Source: Devosiaceae bacterium
GTDB lineage: Bacteria; Pseudomonadota; Alphaproteobacteria; Rhizobiales; Devosiaceae
Length of the DNA stretch: 12,087 bases
Reading direction: 5' to 3'
Assembly: GCA_021648585.1 (NCBI GenBank)
Contig: JAKISM010000066.1
Span: forward strand, 1-12,087
The position numbers were made by a program, and so were the translations under genes. Shown piece by piece: positions 5,500 through 12,087 of the stretch. How positions within the stretch are numbered: position 1 is the first letter of the stretch; each line of letters starts with the position of its first letter. The notes below the pieces were generated by a model. It searched no databases. It was not told the DNA's origin and saw only the letters and a program-made list of their open reading frames with translations.

Positions 5500-6698
5500 T
5501 GGCTGATAATGAAACAGGCGAAATTTCTCAAGAATGGGATTTAGGAGATTTAGAGGAGGGCGCAAAGAGCTCTTCCTCTAGCGATAGTGATGAGAGCGCT
5601 GATTCTGGGGCTAGTGACGATGATATGGCGGCCGAATGGGCTGCAATGATTGAGGGTGGTGATAGCGAAGAAGAGGGTGGTGCTACCTCTGAGGATCGTG
5701 TGCTTGATCAAGATGAGATTGATAATTTGCTTGGGTTTGATCCCAATATTAGCGATAGTGTTGAGCTTTCAGGGGTTCAATCATTAATTAATTCTGCGCT
5801 AGTTTCTTATGAGCGCCTGCCGATGCTTGAGATTGTGTTTGATAGGCTTGTTCGCCTCGCAACCACATCCTTGAGGAATTTTACTTCTGATAATGTTGAA
5901 GTTTCATTAGATTCAATAACATCAGTTCGGTTTGGTGATTATCTTAATTCAATACCTTTGCCAGCTATTTTAAGTGTTATTAAAGCCGAAGAATGGGATA
6001 ATTACGGTCTTTTGACAGTTGATTCTAGTCTTATATATTCAATGATTGATGTTTTATTAGGCGGCCGTCGTGGTTCAAGCGTTGTGAGGGTTGAGGGGCG
6101 ACCTTATACAACTATTGAAATGGCGCTTGCTAATCAAATGATTGAAGTGATTTTAGCAGATACTAAAAAAGCTTTTGAGCCATTAACCTCTATTACATTT
6201 AATGTTGAGAGACTTGAAACAAACCCAAGATTTGCTACGATTTCTCAACCTGCTAATGCTGCAATATTAATTGAACTTCGCATTGATATGGATGATCGAG
6301 GTGGGAAAATTGAAATCTTATTTCCGTATGCAACAATAGAGCCAATCCGTGAGCAATTATTACAAGCGTTTATGGGAGAAAAATTTGGACGTGATACAGT
6401 ATGGGAGGGGCATTTAGCTAGTGAAGTATTTGCCTCAGATACAAATATTGAAGCTGTTTTGCATGAGATGGATGTTCCATTATCTAAGCTTATGAAACTG
6501 GCTGTTGGTGATAATTTTATGTTTGAACAATCGCCTAGTGACCCAATTAAATTACGTTGTGGGGATGTTGAATTAAGCGAAGGTGTTATGGGGCATGTTG
6601 GAAATTATATTTCAATAAGAGTAACAAAACCGCTTAATCCTCCAAAAACCACTATGGCGGTATTTGAAGCACTTGATGAGCAGATGGAGAATAAATGA
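5499..6698 (+). CDS. fliM: Flagellar motor switch protein FliM
   Basis: FliM forms the middle of the cytoplasmic C-ring, binds phospho-CheY and FliG, and sets rotation direction. At 399 residues it is longer than E. coli FliM (334). The CheY-binding motif LDQDEIDNLLGFD, normally at the extreme N-terminus, is at residues 69-81, after an acidic, Ser-rich, low-complexity extension that contains two short tryptophan motifs (SQEWDLGDLEE and MAAEWAAMIEGGD). The CheC-like middle domain follows (about 85-290) with LLGGRRGSSVVRVEGRPYT (the GG loop that meets FliG). The C-terminal FliN-like SpoA domain (about 315-390) has LHEMDVPLSKLMKLAVGD. Start and stop both overlap neighbours, so translation is coupled with fliL and the next gene. 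Confidence 0.95.
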   Translation: MADNETGEISQEWDLGDLEEGAKSSSSSDSDESADSGASDDDMAAEWAAMIEGGDSEEEGGATSEDRVLDQDEIDNLLGFDPNISDSVELSGVQSLINSALVSYERLPMLEIVFDRLVRLATTSLRNFTSDNVEVSLDSITSVRFGDYLNSIPLPAILSVIKAEEWDNYGLLTVDSSLIYSMIDVLLGGRRGSSVVRVEGRPYTTIEMALANQMIEVILADTKKAFEPLTSITFNVERLETNPRFATISQPANAAILIELRIDMDDRGGKIEILFPYATIEPIREQLLQAFMGEKFGRDTVWEGHLASEVFASDTNIEAVLHEMDVPLSKLMKLAVGDNFMFEQSPSDPIKLRCGDVELSEGVMGHVGNYISIRVTKPLNPPKTTMAVFEALDEQMENK

Positions 6699-7126
6699 TG
6701 AATGAAATTTCTTATGGATTAATAGTTGAAATAGGCGTTTCTATTTTACTAATGATGACAATAGGTTATTGTTTTGTGTTAAATAATCGGTTGAAAAGAT
6801 TGCATGCAGATAAAAATGCCCTTAGGCAAATGGTTGCAGATCTAGTGCAAGCAACAAATCTAGCTAATAGTGCTATTTCTAGTTTGAAGGATAATGCAAC
6901 TGAAGCAGATATTATGCTTAGTACTCGACTTAGAGATGCAGATATATTTGCAAATGAATTAGCAAATCATATTAGTTCTGGGCAGGCTGTATTAGAGCGT
7001 ATTTCACAAATCACTCAAGCGGCTTCACAAAAGAATGTTTCTACAAGCCAAGTTCAAGAGCAAGGCGCAAACGCTGCTCTAAAGAGGTTGCGTGAATATC
7101 AGTTGCAACGGGAGAATGCGGCATGA
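6695..7126 (+). CDS. DUF6468-type membrane protein of the flagellar operon
   Basis: This 143-residue protein has one N-terminal transmembrane segment (about 7-28, containing ILLMMTIGYCFVLNNRL), followed by a basic stretch and a long helical, probably coiled-coil cytoplasmic region (35-140). The pattern fits the DUF6468 family, which I recall as lying between fliM and a motE-like gene in Rhodospirillales and relatives. Its function is unknown. The overlap with the fliM stop (ATGATGA) allows ATG at 6695 or 6698; a GGAG at 6686-6689 serves both. The stop overlaps the next start (ATGA), so it is made together with FliM and MotE. A role in motor assembly or torque is inference from position only. 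Confidence 0.8.
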   Translation: MMNEISYGLIVEIGVSILLMMTIGYCFVLNNRLKRLHADKNALRQMVADLVQATNLANSAISSLKDNATEADIMLSTRLRDADIFANELANHISSGQAVLERISQITQAASQKNVSTSQVQEQGANAALKRLREYQLQRENAA

Positions 7127-7869
7127 GATCTATTCGTTTGTTGCCAATCGTAATGATGGCAGCATTTGCTTTATTATTGTTAAAAACCGTTGGTTTAATT
7201 ACTCAAGGGAATTATGTTTTAACGGGTACAAATCCTGCTTTAGCTCAACAGGCTGAGCTTAGTGATTCTGAGATAACGGCTGCAGAAAAAGCATCGCAAA
7301 CTTTGTTTTCTCGACAAGGGCAAACGCCAATAAGTAGTTCGCAAATTGACGCTATTCCAATGAGAGAAAACAAGGATGGCGATAAAATTGCTATTGGATC
7401 GACCGATGGGGTTAATAATACTGAAAGGGCTGTGCTTGAGAGATTGAGTGAGAGAAGAGTGGAACTTGATTTGTTAAGTGATGAGCTTGATATGCGTATT
7501 GTGCTTATTGATGCCGCTGAGCAAAGATTAGCGCAAAGAGTTGCGGGTCTTGAGGCATTAGAAGCACGAATTGCGGCTTTAGTTGATGAAAGAAAAGCAC
7601 TGGATGATACTCAATTTAAGGGTTTGGTTTCAATGTATGAAACTATGAAACCGGGTGATGCAGCAGAAATTTTTGACGCTCTTAATATGGAAATTCTATT
7701 GAAAGTCTCACGCTCTATGAGCTCAAGAAAAATGGCTTTAGTGTTAGCAAAAATGAATAGAGAAAGGGCTATGGCTCTAACCCTAAGGCTAGCTGTTGTT
7801 GAAGTTGATCCGACATTTGAAGCCCCAGATGATGATGTTGCTAGTTTGCCGCAAATTGTTGGGCAATGA
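7123..7869 (+). CDS. motE: MotE family protein (flagellar motility chaperone-like)
   Basis: The 248-residue protein has an N-terminal signal/anchor segment (about 5-28), a linker of low complexity, a coiled coil (about 101-160) and an MgtE-N/FliG-like helical domain at about 161-224, with the typical LVSMYETMKPGDAAEIFDAL and LVLAKMNRERAMALT. MotE in Sinorhizobium is a periplasmic chaperone that stabilises MotC, a protein needed for flagellar rotation. Here the domain order and the operon with fliL and fliM support the family. Whether a MotC-like partner exists is not visible. The start overlaps the previous stop by 4 bases. Confidence is high for the family and lower for the exact function. 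Confidence 0.82.
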   Translation: MRSIRLLPIVMMAAFALLLLKTVGLITQGNYVLTGTNPALAQQAELSDSEITAAEKASQTLFSRQGQTPISSSQIDAIPMRENKDGDKIAIGSTDGVNNTERAVLERLSERRVELDLLSDELDMRIVLIDAAEQRLAQRVAGLEALEARIAALVDERKALDDTQFKGLVSMYETMKPGDAAEIFDALNMEILLKVSRSMSSRKMALVLAKMNRERAMALTLRLAVVEVDPTFEAPDDDVASLPQIVGQ

Positions 7870-7993
7870 TAGATATTGTCCAATTTATTTTGGAATGAAT
7901 AAATATTAGATTTTTTCTCCATAGTAAGGTGGTGTTAAAGAGAAGTGGGTATAGTTAATTTTGATTTATCTGTTTCCAAAATGGCAGCTTAGA

Positions 7994-10900
7994 ATGATTG
8001 CTTTGAATTATATCGATAAAAAATATTCTTTTCGTTACTTTTGGCGATTGTTTTTAGTTGGTATATTATCCTTTTTTACTATTATTCCAATATCTGGCTT
8101 TGTGAGTATTGCACAAGCGCAATCACTAATGAATGCTAGTATTAGTGGCGAAAAAATTGACCAATTTGCTAGAATTATTATTAGTTTTGATCAACGGTTT
8201 GACCTGCCAAATTATGAGGTTAATTCAGAAAATGGTATTCTAACAATAGAATTTGATGATCCTGTAAACCTTAGTTTGCCCGATTTATCTGAAATTTTGC
8301 CACAATTTATAATTGCTTCAAGAATTGACCCTGACAACCGTGGGGTACGGTTTGCACTAAAAACAGATTTTCGTATTAATAATGTGGAGGCAGGGGAGCA
8401 ATTATTTATTGATATTTTGCCACTTGGATGGCAGGGCGCTAACCCCGGTTTGCCTGCTGAAATTGTTGAAAAACTATCATTGCGTACAAAAGAAGCGATT
8501 GCACTAGCTGCGCAAAAACAAAGAGAAGAATATATTAAAGAAAATAACCCAAAAGCTGTTGTGCATGTTGGCAGACACCCAACATTTGTGCGCTTGTTGA
8601 TTGACTGGTCTATTGATGTTGAGGGGGAATATGTTTTTGAAGGGCAAAATAGTGAATTAAAATTTAATTGGCCAGTACCTATTGATCTTTACGCATTGCA
8701 AGCGGATTTGCCACCTGAAATTATCTCTGTGAGCAATGATGTTGACGTTGAGGGATCAACAATATCGTTGGAAGTTGAAAAAGGAGTAATTCCAAGGTTT
8801 TTTATTAATTCCAAAAAGCAATATGTGATTGATATTGATCTTATAAATGCAGGATCTAGCGAAATAGATATTGCCTCTATTCTTAGTGATGGCAATGGTG
8901 ATGGCGATGGAGGAGAAAATATTTCCTTGGGCGATGGGCGTTCAAATAATATAGAAGATAAAGCAGTTCAAATTGATGTTATTAGTGGCAAGGGCATAGT
9001 TATTGAGCCAGTAATTGAGAAAATTGGTGCTACAATTCGCATGGTTTTTCCATTTGAAAGCGAAACTGCTGCGGCTGTTTTTAAGCGTGGTGAAACATTG
9101 TGGATGGTATTTGAAACTTTCTCTTCGATTAAAGCGCCAACGAATTTAGATGATTTTTCTTCGCTTAGCGATAGTTATAATGTGGTCAATGGTTCTGGAA
9201 CTTCTATAGTTCGCATTGGATTGCCACCGGGTAAACTTGCGACCCTTGGCTCAGAGGGTCGATCTTGGGTTCTTTCGCTTGGAGATATTATATTAAAGCC
9301 TGGGGCACAACTTAAACTGGTTAAAAAGCAAACGGGGCAGGGTCTGTTTGAGGTAGTTATTGATATGGAGCGCGCGGCAAATGTGCATCAAATCCGAGAT
9401 CCAGAAGTTGGCGATGTGCTTGAAGTTGTAACAGCTTTCCCTCCCTCGCTTTCTCTTACACGCTCTATTTCTTTTGTTGAATTTAATGCTCTAAGATCTA
9501 TTCATGGTTTGGTTATTCAGCCCCTACATGAAAATATTCTACTTCGTCTAGAAGGTGAAAAAGCTATTATAAGTTCTAAGAGGGGACTTATTGTTTCAAC
9601 AGATCAATCTGCTAGAGTTAGTAATGCTAAGGATTTAGAGGGAGTTAGCCGTATTGGGTTTATTAATCTAAATGATATGATTGAAAAAAATCCAATAAGA
9701 TTTTTAGCGCGTAGAAGTGGTTTGGCGCAATTAGCATCAGCTGCAGGGCAGGGTGAGAGAGCGCAAATGCTGTTGAATTTAGCACAATTTCATTTAGCTA
9801 ATGAGTATTCTTATGAGGCTATTGGGATTTTAGATGTTGCCCAAAGTGATATAGCTTCAATAAATACCTCTATTGCGATGCAAGTTACAAAAGCTGCTGC
9901 ATTAACTCTTGCCAATAGAAGCGATCAAGCGTTGCAAATATTAAATGATGATAATGTTGCAAATGAAATGGACGCTATGATTTGGCGTGCTATTGCAAAA
10001 CAAAAAATGGAAGATTTTTCTGGCTCTCGTGAGGACGCTATTTTAGGTGAAACAGTTATTATGAATTATCCTATTTGGATAAGAAATCAATTTTTTCTTT
10101 CATCGACAATGGCAGCGATTGAACATGGCGATATTACTCTGGCTATTCGTTATTTATCTCAAATAGAGAGCGCAGGATTTAGCGAAGAGAATTTAGGAAA
10201 ATATATTATACTCTCGGGGCGCATTGATGAGGCGCAAGAACGCTTTGATGAGGCGTTGGATACTTATGGGCAAATTCTCTCTAGTGACAATCGCCCCTCC
10301 CGTGCTGAAGCGGTTTATCGTACCTTGCTATTATTACGCAAGATGGGGCGGCTAAATTCTGTGCAAGCGTCTGAAACTCTAGCTATCGAAACATTGATTT
10401 GGCGTGGTGATAGATTAGAAGCAAAAATGTTAACCCTGTTAGCAGAACTACAATTTGAAACTGGTGCTTATCGTGAAGCTTTTGAAAATGTGCGCCAGTT
10501 TTCTAAATTTCAAGTGACAGGTGAAGGTGCTAATGAGTTATTTGATTTGGCTCAAAGCGAATTTTCTGAATTATTCCTTGATGGCAAAGCTGAAACCCTT
10601 GAGCCAATTAAAGCGCTTAGCTTGTATTATGATTATCGCTATTTAACGCCAGCAGGTGCAAAAGGCGATCAGATGATACGGAACCTTGCTCGGCGTTTGG
10701 TTAAAGTTGATCTTTTGGAACAGGCGGCGCAATTATTGCAATATCAAGTAGATGAAAGGCTTGAGGGCGCTGCAAAAGCGCAAATTGCTGCTGATTTGGC
10801 AGTGATATATTTAGCTGATAGATCGCCTGAAGAAGCAATAAAACTACTAAATGCTACTAGGCTTTCTGGAATTCCTGCAAGTTTGGAGCGCCAGAGAAGG

Positions 10901-11368
10901 GTCCTTCAGGGAAGAGCGCTTATTGATGTTGGGCGTGAAGATTTGGCGCTTGATATATTATCAAAAGTAAATGGAAAAGACGCAGACCTGCTCAAAATTG
11001 ATGCTCAATGGCAGGCTAAGCGTTATTCTGAGGCTGGAGAGATTATCGAGCAATTATATATATGGGAACTGGAGCAGGGCAATCTTTCAAAGAATGCCAG
11101 AGATAATATTATAAAAGCTGCTGTTGGCTATGTGCTAAGCAATGATATTATCGGTCTAAGTCGTCTTAGGCTTAAATATGAGGAGGCAATGGCAACAACG
11201 CCTGAATGGCCGTTATTTAGTTTTGTTTCAAGTGAAGTAAACTCATCAAGTGCGCAATTTTCAAAACTGGTTAGAGAAATTGCTAACCTTGACTCAATGA
11301 ATGCTTTTTTGTTGGCTTATAGACAAAATTATGGCTCTGAGGGGGCTTTGACGCCTCGTAATAGGTGA
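7994..11368 (+). CDS. Large secreted TPR-like protein with beta-rich N-terminal half
   Basis: I do not recognise a named family member. From the ATG at 7994 the protein has 1124 residues; an in-frame TTG at 7961 adds 11, and neither start has a clear ribosome-binding site. A signal peptide ends in IAQAQ (about residues 35-42), so the protein is likely periplasmic. Residues 50-545 are beta-rich and contain repeated units of the form R-hydrophobic-x-F..LxIxF, for example FARIIISFDQRF and ILTIEFDDPVN (58-92), PTFVRLLIDW (196-205), ATIRMVFPFE (346-355) and TSIVRIGLPPG (403-413), resembling AMIN-type cell-wall or secretin-binding domains. A short DGNGDGDGGE linker lies at about 299-308. Residues 565-1060 are helical pairs with alternating small and hydrophobic positions (YSEAGEIIEQLY, EEAIKLLNATRL), consistent with TPR repeats. 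It follows motE after 124 bases, the last gene of the fli run, and a motility role is inferred from that. Confidence 0.75.
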   Translation: MIALNYIDKKYSFRYFWRLFLVGILSFFTIIPISGFVSIAQAQSLMNASISGEKIDQFARIIISFDQRFDLPNYEVNSENGILTIEFDDPVNLSLPDLSEILPQFIIASRIDPDNRGVRFALKTDFRINNVEAGEQLFIDILPLGWQGANPGLPAEIVEKLSLRTKEAIALAAQKQREEYIKENNPKAVVHVGRHPTFVRLLIDWSIDVEGEYVFEGQNSELKFNWPVPIDLYALQADLPPEIISVSNDVDVEGSTISLEVEKGVIPRFFINSKKQYVIDIDLINAGSSEIDIASILSDGNGDGDGGENISLGDGRSNNIEDKAVQIDVISGKGIVIEPVIEKIGATIRMVFPFESETAAAVFKRGETLWMVFETFSSIKAPTNLDDFSSLSDSYNVVNGSGTSIVRIGLPPGKLATLGSEGRSWVLSLGDIILKPGAQLKLVKKQTGQGLFEVVIDMERAANVHQIRDPEVGDVLEVVTAFPPSLSLTRSISFVEFNALRSIHGLVIQPLHENILLRLEGEKAIISSKRGLIVSTDQSARVSNAKDLEGVSRIGFINLNDMIEKNPIRFLARRSGLAQLASAAGQGERAQMLLNLAQFHLANEYSYEAIGILDVAQSDIASINTSIAMQVTKAAALTLANRSDQALQILNDDNVANEMDAMIWRAIAKQKMEDFSGSREDAILGETVIMNYPIWIRNQFFLSSTMAAIEHGDITLAIRYLSQIESAGFSEENLGKYIILSGRIDEAQERFDEALDTYGQILSSDNRPSRAEAVYRTLLLLRKMGRLNSVQASETLAIETLIWRGDRLEAKMLTLLAELQFETGAYREAFENVRQFSKFQVTGEGANELFDLAQSEFSELFLDGKAETLEPIKALSLYYDYRYLTPAGAKGDQMIRNLARRLVKVDLLEQAAQLLQYQVDERLEGAAKAQIAADLAVIYLADRSPEEAIKLLNATRLSGIPASLERQRRVLQGRALIDVGREDLALDILSKVNGKDADLLKIDAQWQAKRYSEAGEIIEQLYIWELEQGNLSKNARDNIIKAAVGYVLSNDIIGLSRLRLKYEEAMATTPEWPLFSFVSSEVNSSSAQFSKLVREIANLDSMNAFLLAYRQNYGSEGALTPRNR

Positions 11369-11394
11369 AGGCTTTATATATCTCACGGCTCTCT

Positions 11395-11465
11395 TGTCGC
11401 CCCCGTGTCGTGGCACGGGGCAGGCTGTTGGTCGCTAACGCTCCCGTCCCCGACACCCCCGCCGT
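11395..11465. repeat. GC-rich structured element, candidate dispersed repeat
   Basis: Between two convergent genes the base composition jumps: 44 of 60 bases at 11401-11460 are G or C, against an AT-rich background. A 7-base hairpin CCCCGTG/CACGGGG (11401-11407 with 11414-11420) is visible. An alternative larger fold pairs GTGTCG (11405-11410) with CGACAC (11451-11456) and ACGGG (11415-11419) with CCCGT (11443-11447). The hairpin has no U-tract, so a simple terminator is unlikely. It looks like an imported palindromic intergenic element. Copies elsewhere in the genome cannot be checked here. Confidence 0.4.
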
Positions 11466-11531
11466 TATTCTTTTTCCAAGTTATATCTCGCTATGTTGCT
11501 TTTTTTATCTTGTTGCCATCAGGGCGTGCTA

Positions 11532-12087
11532 CTAGTTATCTTTTTTAATTAGTTTTTCTATTTCTGCTACACGCTCTTTTACCAATTTTTCATCATTTTT
11601 TGCTTCAACATTAAGCCTTAAAAGTGGTTCTGTATTTGAGCTTCTAAGGCTAAATCGCCAGTTAGGAAATTCTAGGCTAATGCCATCGGTATTGTCTAGT
11701 TTTGGGTTTTGTGAGGCGAAATGTTTTTTAACTTTTTCAATGGTTTTTGTGGTATCTTTAACTTTGTAATTAATCTCTCCACTGCACGGATAGGCTTTGA
11801 TGCGCTCTCCTACCATTTGAGATAATGAGAGTTCAGATAGGCTAAGCAATTCAGCAATTAATAGCCAGACAATCATGCCGCTATCGCAATAGGCAAAATC
11901 ACGAAAATAGTGGTGTGCGCTCATTTCTCCGCCATAAATAGCATCTTCTTTGCGCATACGCTCTTTGATAAAAGCGTGACCAGTTTTTGATTGGATGGGA
12001 ATGCCACCCGCAGATTTAACTATGTCGATTGTATTCCAATTAAGGCGAGGGTCATGGATTATTTTTTAACCGTTATGCTTTTTTAGA
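11532..12087 (-). pseudogene. manB: Phosphomannomutase/phosphoglucomutase C-terminal part, broken by an in-frame stop
   Basis: The minus-strand frame gives the second half of an alpha-D-phosphohexomutase (mannose-6-P to mannose-1-P, or the glucose equivalents), an enzyme for sugar-nucleotide supply to envelope polysaccharides. The sugar-binding loop YGGEMSAHHYFRDFAYCDSGM and the phosphate-binding loop RSSNTEPLLRL are intact. Upstream of the internal Met at 11957 homology continues in the same frame (KIIHDPRLNWNTIDIV.. then KTGHAFIKER), and at 12066-12068 a TAA stands where homologs have one residue between Gly and Lys (KHNG-stop-KIIHDPRL). Homology resumes on both sides without a frame change, so this is a substitution, not an indel. 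The gene continues beyond the window, where the catalytic Ser and metal loop should lie. It may be a real pseudogene or a base error; the family call is secure. Confidence 0.75.

Noticed and set aside
7883..7916. AT-only hairpin (ATTTATT/AATAAAT) followed by six T after motE
   Set aside because: The 7-base stem has no G-C pair and is too weak to claim as a terminator. It leaves open whether the large TPR-like gene has its own promoter.
11411..11426. Plus-strand sigma-54-like sequence TGGCACGGGGCAGGCT
   Set aside because: The spacing fits, but the -12 element is poor, it lies inside the GC-rich element, and it would only transcribe antisense into the phosphomannomutase gene.

Overview
The window reads as a flagellar gene cluster from an AT-rich alphaproteobacterium. 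The evidence is the presence of FliX (a flagellar trans-acting factor known only from alphaproteobacteria), an alphaproteobacterial-type DksA with a degenerate zinc site, the fliL-fliM-DUF6468-motE gene order, and CtrA-like boxes (TTAA-N7-TTAA) in front of fliX and fliL. The gene order with DUF6468 and MotE recalls Rhodospirillales-like lineages. I cannot name a genus from the sequence alone.

Layout from left to right. Positions 1-300 form a divergent regulatory region. A leftward sigma-54-type promoter (94-109) points to a gene whose first codons sit at 1-35 (possibly flgI). A CtrA box (235-249) lies upstream of rightward fliX and is flanked on both sides by GGCA-N5-TGCC dyads that resemble FlbD (ftr) sites. 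fliX (303-722) converges on dksA (746-1165, minus strand). A gap at 1166-1452 holds the dksA promoter and two inverted repeats. The minus-strand operon flgF-flgG-flgA-flgH (4710 down to 1453) encodes the proximal and distal rod, the P-ring chaperone and the L-ring. Its promoter region (4711-4989) again carries a sigma-54 promoter (4778-4793), ftr-like sequence about 75-115 bp upstream of it, and a CtrA box serving the divergent fliL operon.

The plus-strand operon fliL-fliM-DUF6468-motE (4990-7869) is translationally coupled by 1- to 4-base overlaps. It encodes a stator/basal-body protein, a C-ring switch protein, an uncharacterised membrane protein and a MotE-type protein. It is followed after a short gap by a very large secreted protein (7994-11368) with a beta-rich N-terminal half and a TPR-like helical C-terminal half. 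This protein is the least understood gene here and the best candidate for new motility biology. A 73% GC structured element (about 11395-11465) lies between it and the last gene, a leftward phosphomannomutase/phosphoglucomutase C-terminal part (11532-12087) that is cut by one in-frame TAA at 12066-12068.

Taken together, the two divergent control regions look like the CtrA (early, class II) versus sigma-54/FlbD/FliX (later, class III) hierarchy known from Caulobacter, preserved in an AT-rich genome: fliX and fliLM in the early class, and the rod/ring operon and the leftward gene in the later class.
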